This document shows, one piece after another, positions 23,341 through 29,556 of a stretch of 36,160 bases of DNA. How positions within the stretch are numbered: the first letter of the stretch is position 1; each line of letters opens with the position of its first letter. Under the pieces are notes generated by a model, which was not told the DNA's origin, searched no databases, and saw nothing but the letters and a program-made list of their open reading frames with translations. The position numbers were made by a program, and so were the translations under genes. This DNA comes from Actinomycetes bacterium (GTDB taxonomy: Bacteria; Actinomycetota; Acidimicrobiia; Acidimicrobiales; RAAP-2), in contig JAJYQJ010000093.1 in NCBI GenBank assembly GCA_021794655.1, positions 1 to 36,160 on the forward strand, given 5' to 3'.

Positions 23341-24537
23341 TCAGGCTGGAAGCAGGACGAGGCAGCCGTTGTGGCCTCCGAATCCAAAAGAGTTAGAGAT
23401 GATCGGTCCTGGTTCCCACTTTCGCGGGGCCCCCGAGACTACGTCGAGATGTATCTGTGGGTCGTGTTGCTCGTGGCCCGCGGTTGGCGGTATCAGGCCG
23501 TGTTTCATCGTCAGTGCTGACGCGACGGTCTCGATCGCTCCTGCGGCAGCGAGGCCATGGCCTGTGACACCTTTTGTCGAAGTAATTGGTGGGCCAGGCG
23601 TGCCGAAGACCTTGTTGACGGCTAGAGACTCAGCGAGGTCGTTCAGCGGAGTCGAGGTTCCGTGGGCGTTGATGTGTCGAATGTCCGAGGGCTTGATACC
23701 GGCGTCCTCTACTGCCATCTCCATGCATGTGATAGCTCCTTGGCCCTCTGGCGAGGGAGCTGTTATATGGTAGGCGTCTGCGGTGCTGGCCGTACCGGCG
23801 AGTTCAGCGTATATATGTGCCCCACGTCGAGTTGCCCTCTCCCAATCCTCCAAGACGACAGCTGCAGCACCTTCGGCCATGACGAATCCGTCTCGGCGCA
23901 CATCGAACGGCCTCGACTCGCCAGAGGTGGACAGCGCCGTCATATTCGCAAAAGCTGCGATGGCTACAGGGTGAAGCGACGCTTCGGATCCGCCTCCCAA
24001 AGCGACGTCACAGCGTCCCGACGCGACCAGTCGGGCTGCTGCCGCGATTGAATGGCTACCCGCGGCACACGCAGTAACGACGGTCTCTGACGGCCCTCTC
24101 CAGCCCCAGCGAATCGATATGTGAGCAGCCCCGGCATTAGCCATCATCATCGGGACAAGAAACGGGGACACTCTGCGAGCCCCGCGTTGTTCGTAAACGT
24201 TGACTTGCTCAGCGAGAGTGTGAAATCCTCCCACTCCGGTTGCGAAGACGACTCCGGCCCGATCTGGGTCCGCGCCCACGTTCCCTGCGTCACTAAGAGC
24301 CATCTCCGCGGATGCGACGGCAAACTGAGAGAACCTGTCGACACGGCGAACTTCTTTGGGGCCGAACCAGGTCGACGGGTCAAAGTCAGGCACCCTGCGT
24401 TCTCCTGAAACCACTGGATTGACGAGGCCTTCCCATAGAGCGTCGACGCCGACCCCACAGCAGGTGACAGCGCCCAAACCAGTTATCGCTACCCGCCTAC
24501 CTCGAACGGGTCCATCCGGACCAGTTCCCAGGAGCAT
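23341..24537 (-). CDS. fabF: Beta-ketoacyl-ACP synthase II
   Basis: The 398-residue condensing enzyme extends acyl-ACP with malonyl-ACP. The Cys-His-His triad is present: TACAAGSHSIAAA, NAHGTSTPLND and TKGVTGHGLAAAGAIE, where the usual S-M and L-G are replaced around the second His. SNSFGFGGHNGCLVL is the C-terminal signature. Its ATG overlaps the acpP stop (TAATG), so the ACP and its condensing enzyme are translationally linked. Confidence 0.95.
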   Translation of the reverse strand: MLLGTGPDGPVRGRRVAITGLGAVTCCGVGVDALWEGLVNPVVSGERRVPDFDPSTWFGPKEVRRVDRFSQFAVASAEMALSDAGNVGADPDRAGVVFATGVGGFHTLAEQVNVYEQRGARRVSPFLVPMMMANAGAAHISIRWGWRGPSETVVTACAAGSHSIAAAARLVASGRCDVALGGGSEASLHPVAIAAFANMTALSTSGESRPFDVRRDGFVMAEGAAAVVLEDWERATRRGAHIYAELAGTASTADAYHITAPSPEGQGAITCMEMAVEDAGIKPSDIRHINAHGTSTPLNDLAESLAVNKVFGTPGPPITSTKGVTGHGLAAAGAIETVASALTMKHGLIPPTAGHEQHDPQIHLDVVSGAPRKWEPGPIISNSFGFGGHNGCLVLLPA

Positions 24538-24776
24538 TAGAGCTTTCCGGAGATCAGACTGTAGGCCTGGCCAATGGTGGTGATGTCTTCGAGCTCGGAC
24601 TCCTCGACCGACACGTCGAAGGCCTCTTCTAAGGCCATGACAAGTTCAACCAGGTCGAGGCTGTCTGCGTCAAGGTCTTCCGAAAATCGCGCTTCAAGTG
24701 TCACCTTCTCGGCCGGCACTTGAAGTACCTCGACGGCACAGTCACGGAACCGCGTGAAGGTCGGATCGTTATCCAC
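24537..24776 (-). CDS. acpP: Acyl carrier protein
   Basis: The 79-residue acidic protein has the 4'-phosphopantetheine attachment motif DADSLDLVELVMALEEAF with its Ser, in a typical ACP four-helix layout. It carries growing acyl chains for FabF and FabG. The GTG start has AAAGGAG about nine bases upstream. A 229-base gap, including an AT-rich tract, separates it from fabG, so it may have its own promoter. Confidence 0.95.
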   Translation of the reverse strand: MDNDPTFTRFRDCAVEVLQVPAEKVTLEARFSEDLDADSLDLVELVMALEEAFDVSVEESELEDITTIGQAYSLISGKL

Positions 24777-25005
24777 AGTAAGTTGCTCCTTTAAGTTATT
24801 CTATATTGGTCAATTTTAATATAAGGACTACGCCTGGCTCGGGTATCGAGATGCACTATCTGCAAATGTTATAAAGCAGCCCATGTTATACGGTCGCCTA
24901 TGTCACAGCGGTTGACGCAGTTAGCCGGTCGGTCCGTCTCTTTCGAGAGCCCCCCGGTCTGGGTAGATATGATAGATCCTCGATTCGGCAAGCGCCAGAG
25001 CTCTC
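24777..25005 (-). promoter_or_regulatory. AT-rich intergenic region before acpP-fabF
   Basis: This 229-base gap contains a stretch at about 24785-24835 much richer in A/T than its surroundings, with TAGAAT on the minus strand (24803 to 24798) as a possible -10 box. An 8-base direct repeat ATGTTATA occurs at 24866-24873 and 24883-24890. This is a plausible site for promoter or regulator binding; the exact start is not resolved. Confidence 0.4.
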
Positions 25006-25785
25006 TCAGAGTCCCATCCCAAGGCCTCCGTCGACTGGTATAAGCGAACCTGTTATATACGATGCCGCGCTCGATGCCAAGAAGCCGACGGCCTCAGCGA
25101 CGTCGTTGGGGGTTGCGGCCCTCCCGATCGGCACCATTGCGGTCAGCTCGTTAATCCGAGCTTCGCCGAGGTCGTTGGTCATATCAGTATCGACGACACC
25201 CGGTGCGACGAGGTTGACCGTGATCTGACGGCTTGCCACTTCTCTCGCAAGCGATCGGGCCATGCCGACAAGCCCGGCTTTTGAGGCCGCATAGTTAGCT
25301 TGGCCGGGAAGGCCGACAAATGCCCCGATAGAGGAGATGAAGATAATCCTCCCGCTGTGGGCGCGCAGCATCTTTGGAAGAGCCCGTTTCGCGACACGAA
25401 AAGAGCCCGTCAGGTTCGTGTCGATCACAGCGTCCCAGGCTTGATCGTTCATTCGAATCGCGAGGGTATCTCTCGTAATGCCGGCGTTAGAAACGAGGAC
25501 TTCGACTGGTCCAAAAAGGTCCTCGATTTCTGAGTACGCAGCGTCGATTTGGTCCGGTTCGGTAACGTCGCACGCGATAGGCAAGCAAGTATCTGGGTCA
25601 TATTTCGCAAGATACTCGGGCGTAGTGTCCCCGCGGTAGGTCGTGGCTACACGATCGCCTCGTGCGAGGAACCAAGCGACACACGCAGCTCCAATTCCGC
25701 GTGAACCACCAGTTACAAATACGGTCCGCGCTTTAGCTTGAATCTCGCCCGGAGCCGCACCATATTCCGCCTGGCCTGTACTCAT
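25006..25785 (-). CDS. fabG: 3-oxoacyl-ACP reductase
   Basis: The 259-residue short-chain dehydrogenase reduces 3-oxoacyl-ACP with NADPH. It shows the Rossmann motif VFVTGGSRGIGAAC, SNAGITRD, the active-site Ser in FISSIGAFVG and YAASK catalytic Tyr/Lys, and the C-terminal ITGSLIPVDGGLGMGL. The ATG at 25785 has AGGAG about seven bases upstream and overlaps the fabD stop (ATGA); an in-frame GTG at 25812 is less likely because it lies inside fabD. Confidence 0.94.
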   Translation of the reverse strand: MSTGQAEYGAAPGEIQAKARTVFVTGGSRGIGAACVAWFLARGDRVATTYRGDTTPEYLAKYDPDTCLPIACDVTEPDQIDAAYSEIEDLFGPVEVLVSNAGITRDTLAIRMNDQAWDAVIDTNLTGSFRVAKRALPKMLRAHSGRIIFISSIGAFVGLPGQANYAASKAGLVGMARSLAREVASRQITVNLVAPGVVDTDMTNDLGEARINELTAMVPIGRAATPNDVAEAVGFLASSAASYITGSLIPVDGGLGMGL

Positions 25786-27041
25786 CGTCGTTCTCCTTCC
25801 ACCTTCAACCACAACAGAGGTTGGCCTTCTTGGACCCGTTCACCGGCGGTCGCCAGCCAACGCACGAGCACGCCTTCGAACGGGGTCCGCACATCGGCTA
25901 CTCCAACTCTTCCAACGAGATCTCCGACGTTTAGATGAGCGTCGCGGGCGTCGGTGTCAACCATCCCAGCGGTCATACCTCCAGTTCCTGGCAGCAAGCC
26001 GGCCCCTGGGGCATGAAGGGACTCCTCGGGAGAAAAGATCCCCGTACTGGGACTGACGACCACTCGTTCTGAGATGTAGAGATGCTCGCCGTGGTGAACG
26101 TTTGGATCCATCGCGACCGTCTTGGTGGGAGCGATCACGTCCATCATCGTGTCGAGATCGTCGGGTGTCGCTACCGAGAGCGTGTGTAGTTCCGGGGCGA
26201 TTCTGCGTGCGAGCCCGCTCAGGACGCCACCTGGCCCCACTTCGACAAGGGTCGTCGCGCCAAAACCAATCAAGGTTTCAACTCCTTGGTACCATCTGAC
26301 GGGGCTGCACAGCTGCGCAGAGAGCAAGGCAGGCCATTCGTCACGGTCGTCATGAAAATGGCCGTCTACGTTTGACACGACCGGAACTTCTGGCGTCTGA
26401 AACGAAACCTGTGCGAGAGCGTCACGCAGCTCGGCTCTCGCCCCGAGCATGAGCGGCGTATGGAACGCGCCTGAGACCTGGAGCCGAATAACTCGTTTTA
26501 CCCCGAGCTTCGTCGCAACTTCGCAGGCTTTCTCGACGCCTTCGAACGTACCGCCTATGACCACCTGTCCTGGTGCGTTATAGTTTGCTACCCAGACGTC
26601 GCTCTCTGCCCTGTAACATGCGGCTTGTGCGTCGGAGTCGGAGATACCGATCAGGGCAGCCATAGTGCCGCGCGTCGACGCGGCAGCAGTTGCCATAGCG
26701 TGCCCTCGTGCGACCGCGAGCCTCAACCCCTCGCTGAATTCGATCGCACCGCTCGCGATCAAAGAGGAGTACTCCCCAAGGCTGTGTCCTGCGCACGCAC
26801 CAGGGGAAAACCCGAGACGCTCGATTGCATCCAAGACGACGAGGCTCTGGGTGAGAGTTGCAAGTTGGGCGTTGAACGTCAACGTCAGCTCTGCGATCGG
26901 GGCTTCGGTGAGGAGGTAGGCGATATCGACCCCCGAAGCGTTTGACGCCTCGGTGACGACCTCCCAGGAGGGATGGTCCACCCACGCGGCGCCCATTTGG
27001 AATCGTTGTGATCCCTGACCTGGAAAGGTGAATGCCAGCAC
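25782..27041 (-). CDS. fabD: Malonyl-CoA:ACP transacylase with C-terminal barrel-sandwich (biotinyl/lipoyl-like) extension
   Basis: Residues 1-300 form a normal FabD: FPGQGSQ at 6-12, nucleophile Ser87 in GHSLGEYSS, Arg112 and His194 in SGAFHTPLM. It loads malonyl groups onto ACP. Unlike usual FabD (about 310 residues), this protein is 419 long. Residues 325-415 hold two similar half-motifs: RVVVSPSTGIFSP and, after a Gly-rich insert, LNVGDLVGRVG; then DVRTPFEGVLVRWLATAGERV and EGQPLLWLKV. This is the pattern of a biotinyl/lipoyl barrel-sandwich domain, but the hairpin between halves (VGVADVRT, about 380-386) has no Lys to carry biotin or lipoate. The GTG at 27041 has GGAGAG eight bases upstream. 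Function of the extension is unknown. Confidence 0.9.
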   Translation of the reverse strand: MLAFTFPGQGSQRFQMGAAWVDHPSWEVVTEASNASGVDIAYLLTEAPIAELTLTFNAQLATLTQSLVVLDAIERLGFSPGACAGHSLGEYSSLIASGAIEFSEGLRLAVARGHAMATAAASTRGTMAALIGISDSDAQAACYRAESDVWVANYNAPGQVVIGGTFEGVEKACEVATKLGVKRVIRLQVSGAFHTPLMLGARAELRDALAQVSFQTPEVPVVSNVDGHFHDDRDEWPALLSAQLCSPVRWYQGVETLIGFGATTLVEVGPGGVLSGLARRIAPELHTLSVATPDDLDTMMDVIAPTKTVAMDPNVHHGEHLYISERVVVSPSTGIFSPEESLHAPGAGLLPGTGGMTAGMVDTDARDAHLNVGDLVGRVGVADVRTPFEGVLVRWLATAGERVQEGQPLLWLKVEGERR

Positions 27042-27086
27042 GCGTATGTCTCTCCGAAGAAGTCCTGTACCGCCGCTACGGGCAGT

Positions 27087-27146
27087 GATTCGTCTAAGTA
27101 TTCGTCTAAGTATTCGTCTAAGTATTCGTCTAAGTATCTGTCTGTG
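27087..27146. repeat. 12-bp tandem repeat upstream of fabD
   Basis: The unit TATTCGTCTAAG occurs in three perfect copies (27099-27134), preceded by a near-perfect copy at 27087-27098 (first base differs) and followed by a degenerate copy, TATCTGTCTGTG, at 27135-27146. It lies 46-105 bases upstream of the fabD start, in the leader or promoter region of the fab operon. On the minus strand the unit reads CTTAGACGAATA. One frame would encode Tyr-Leu-Asp-Glu repeats, but that frame also runs through the tRNA and is not a gene. Confidence 0.85.
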
Positions 27147-27316
27147 TATCCACGGTAGCGCTTAGAGTCTTCCACGTTCTTACAAGGTGGATAACTCGCA
27201 CAGTAGATAACTTCGCTCAAAGGAGCGTCGCTAACAACTGAGACAGGTACGACGACAACGTTAGCGCTTGAGCGGACGGTCGTTCGGTTACCGGTCGGTA
27301 TTGTAGAGGGGAAACC

Positions 27317-27403
27317 TGGTGCCCGGAGCGGGACTCGAACCCGCACACCCTTACGGGCAGAGGCTTTTGAGGCCTCCGCGTCTACCGATTCCGCCATCCG
27401 GGC
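27317..27403 (-). tRNA. tRNA-Leu (CAA anticodon)
   Basis: The minus strand folds as a class II tRNA: acceptor stem GCCCGGA (27403 to 27397) with TCCGGGC, a D-arm GCGGAATCGGTAGACGC, anticodon stem GAGGC/GCCTC with loop CTCAAAA (anticodon CAA, reading UUG), a long variable arm around TGCCCGTAAGGGT, and a T-arm GCGGGTTCGAGTCCCGC. The discriminator is A and the CCA end (27319 to 27317) is encoded in the DNA. It lies between the divergent menC and fabD genes. Confidence 0.96.
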
Positions 27404-27445
27404 GTAAGTTGAGAGCATACTCGATACCCGAGGAGAGAACTGTCG

Positions 27446-28594
27446 ATGAGACTTTGCAAGGTCGAAGTATTCCAAGCGAACCTTTCCCTGCGCACCGGGA
27501 TCGAGAGTGCGAACGAGACCCACATGGAAAGGCCGGTAACATTTGTAAAGATTACGACAGACTCCGTCGAGGGATGGGGGGAGTCGTCAGCTCTTATCGC
27601 TGGCACGAGCGTTGATCCGCCCGCGGCGTACATTACCGAGGTGCTAAAGGAAAAAGTCGTTCCAAGCGTTGTCGGGATCGTACGTGAACGCGACGGGGAA
27701 CTGCCCGACTCAGCCACTGTGACGAGGCAACTTCTCAAAGACGGAGATCACCCGTTAGCTGTGGCGTGCATGGAGATGGCGTTGCTCGACGCGGAGCTCT
27801 TAGAGGAAAAGCTCTCATTGCCCGAAAAGATTGGTTCAAACGGCACGAAGGTGTCGGTTGGGACGGTCCTTGGGATTCCGAGCAGTCGTGACCTTGGCCA
27901 ACTCATCTCAGAGGTGGATCGCGCTCTTGAGAGCGGTTGGGCACGAATCCGGTTAAAGGTGAGGCCGGGTTGGGACGTAGCGCCCGCATTCGCGGTGAGA
28001 AGGAGATTTACCGACCTGTGTTTCCAGATAGACTGCAACGGGTCCTATAGCCCGCTCAGTGTTCGATCGGAGATACCGTCGCTCTGGAGAGAGATCGATA
28101 GTTTGGGGCTGGCCTGCATAGAGCAGCCGTTTGCGGCCCACGACCTCGAGTCGCACGCTGTATTGGCCGCAGCGATTGATACGCCGGTCTGCCTCGACGA
28201 GACGCTGACTTCGACTGCGGCGTTGGAGAGAGCGATAGATGTTGGCGCATGTGAGATCGCCTGTCTCAAACCCGCTCGCCTGGGCGGGGTGGCGGCGGCA
28301 CGAACTGCACTCGATCTATGTGGTCGCCGCGGCATACCGGCTTTTGTCGGCGGTTTTTTCGAAACCGGCCTGGCGCGTAGCGTTAACGTAGCGGTTGCGG
28401 GACTAGCTGAGGTGTCTATGCCAAGTGACGTCGGTGCGCCACTTGGATACCTGAGGGAGGCCCCTTTTTCGTTCCAATGGGGTTCAACTGGAGTCTTCGA
28501 TATTCCACAGACCCCGGTCCCCGGGTTAGGGTCACACTGCGAGGAAGCTATTTTCAACGAGTTTGCAACTACGGTGTTAACCCAAGACCTTTGA
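27446..28594 (+). CDS. menC: o-Succinylbenzoate synthase (enolase superfamily)
   Basis: The 382-residue enolase-superfamily protein most resembles MenC, which dehydrates SHCHC to o-succinylbenzoate in menaquinone synthesis. Metal ligands and catalytic Lys are visible: ARIRLKVRPGWD (KxK-type Lys), FQIDCNGSY (Asp), ACIEQPFAAHD (Glu), CLDETLTS (Asp) and CLKPARLGGV (Lys), with GGFFETGLARS near the C-terminus. The start ATG has GAGGAGAG eight bases upstream. Some relatives are N-acylamino acid racemases or bifunctional, so substrate is inferred, supported by menF and menG in this window. Confidence 0.88.
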   Translation: MRLCKVEVFQANLSLRTGIESANETHMERPVTFVKITTDSVEGWGESSALIAGTSVDPPAAYITEVLKEKVVPSVVGIVRERDGELPDSATVTRQLLKDGDHPLAVACMEMALLDAELLEEKLSLPEKIGSNGTKVSVGTVLGIPSSRDLGQLISEVDRALESGWARIRLKVRPGWDVAPAFAVRRRFTDLCFQIDCNGSYSPLSVRSEIPSLWREIDSLGLACIEQPFAAHDLESHAVLAAAIDTPVCLDETLTSTAALERAIDVGACEIACLKPARLGGVAAARTALDLCGRRGIPAFVGGFFETGLARSVNVAVAGLAEVSMPSDVGAPLGYLREAPFSFQWGSTGVFDIPQTPVPGLGSHCEEAIFNEFATTVLTQDL

Positions 28595-28620
28595 GCGCAA
28601 AACGGAAAATTGCGTAGAAT
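28591..28620 (+). promoter_or_regulatory. Promoter of the helical-protein/ANTAR operon
   Basis: TTGAGC (28591-28596) and TAGAAT (28615-28620) are separated by 18 bases, a good sigma-70-type match at both boxes. TAGGGA (28632-28637) follows as ribosome site before the TTG at 28642. The -35 box overlaps the last codons of menC. Confidence 0.55.
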
Positions 28621-28641
28621 AGGGCAATCATTAGGGATGCG

Positions 28642-28923
28642 TTGATTGAGCGACGAATACGAGATCTTCACGCGCGACTGCTACACGTTCGAAACGAGCT
28701 CTCTTTACTCGACGAACAGATTTCGGTCGTTAGTGAAGGGGCTGAAGAAGCGCGGGTGCGCGCTCTTGTTTCAGAAACACCGTTAGCTACACACGACTAT
28801 GAAGGGGCGAGACGCCATGGAGAGGCGATGCTTCGTGCACGTGCAATGTTGAGCGCAACGCAGGAGGATCTGGAGCGGCGTAGGGATGAGTTGCTCTACA
28901 AAGTTTCGAGGAGGTCCCAGTGA
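28642..28923 (+). CDS. Small helical (coiled-coil) protein coupled to the ANTAR regulator
   Basis: This 93-residue protein is almost entirely charged amphipathic helix: IRDLHARLLHVRNELSLLDE, then SEGAEEARVRALVSE, and RAMLSATQEDLERRRDELLY, so an antiparallel coiled-coil is likely. I do not recognise a named function. It starts at a TTG with TAGGGA upstream and ends on a GTGA overlap with the response regulator gene, preceded by GAGGAGG. Such tight coupling to a signalling gene hints at a partner or RNA/ribosome-associated role, which is inference. No signal peptide or membrane segment is present. Confidence 0.72.
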   Translation: MIERRIRDLHARLLHVRNELSLLDEQISVVSEGAEEARVRALVSETPLATHDYEGARRHGEAMLRARAMLSATQEDLERRRDELLYKVSRRSQ

Positions 28924-29552
28924 CGGTCGATAACGCAGGGGCATCGAGTGGCGTTGAACCGCTCCGGGTGGTGATTGCCGAAGACGAGGTGATAATCCGA
29001 CTCGACTTAAAAGAGATACTCGTTGGTGCGGGTTACGAGGTCGTCGGTGTCACGGGCCGGGGAGACGAGGCGCTCTCGCTGATCAACGAACACGTTCCAG
29101 ACATCGCAATCTTGGACATAAAGATGGCGGGGATGGACGGGATTCAAGTCGCCCGTTCGATCAACCCGGAACACTCGGTCGCGGTCTTGATTCTTACCGC
29201 GTTTAGCCAGAGGGATCTCATCGACGAAGCGAGGGAGGCCGGAGTGGCCGCGTACCTCGTGAAGCCGTTCCGCCGTAACGAACTGCTGCCCGCACTCGAA
29301 AGGGTCGTCGTTCGACGCCGGGAGGGGATCGCGGACGAGAGTGAGGGCGCTCGAGTAGACGAACCGAGCGATAGCGCGGACGACAAGATCGAGACACGGC
29401 GTATTATCGACTCCGCGAAGGCGGTGTTGATGGACAAACACGGACTCGGTGAAGCCGACGCGTTCTCGTTCATACAACGCACCGCGATGCAGACTCGTCG
29501 CAGAATGCGTGACGTCGCACGAGACGTCATTGAGGGGTCGCTCGCTCCGTGA
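28920..29552 (+). CDS. ANTAR-domain response regulator (PdtaR-like)
   Basis: The 210-residue protein has a receiver domain (acidic pocket E21/D22, phospho-acceptor D66 in IAILDIKMAGMDG, Thr in LILTAFS, Lys in YLVKPFRR) joined by an acidic linker to a C-terminal ANTAR RNA-binding domain (about 155-205; IDSAKAVLMDKHGLGEADAF). Mycobacterial PdtaR works with kinase PdtaS and binds dual-hairpin RNAs to antiterminate transcription. No PdtaS-type kinase gene is in the window. The GTG at 28920 overlaps the upstream stop and has GAGGAGG upstream. Candidate RNA targets were not found here. Confidence 0.92.
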   Translation: MTVDNAGASSGVEPLRVVIAEDEVIIRLDLKEILVGAGYEVVGVTGRGDEALSLINEHVPDIAILDIKMAGMDGIQVARSINPEHSVAVLILTAFSQRDLIDEAREAGVAAYLVKPFRRNELLPALERVVVRRREGIADESEGARVDEPSDSADDKIETRRIIDSAKAVLMDKHGLGEADAFSFIQRTAMQTRRRMRDVARDVIEGSLAP

Positions 29553-29556
29553 CGTC

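Noticed and set aside
23318-23347. Bidirectional terminator between trpA and fabF
   Set aside because: AGCCT/AGGCT and CGCT/AGCG can pair, but the stem is imperfect, the loop is large and no T-run follows on either side.
25782-26080. A separate small BCCP-like gene at the 3' end of fabD
   Set aside because: The frame is continuous with FabD and there is no internal ribosome site or stop, so it is a C-terminal domain rather than a gene.
27087-27146. Possible CRISPR array
   Set aside because: Units are 12 bp and directly adjacent, with no spacers; this is a simple tandem repeat.
26885-27523. Long minus-strand frame with Tyr-Leu-Asp-Glu tandem repeats
   Set aside because: It runs through the tRNA-Leu gene and overlaps the 5' end of fabD in another frame; the peptide repeats are only the translation of the 12-bp DNA repeat.
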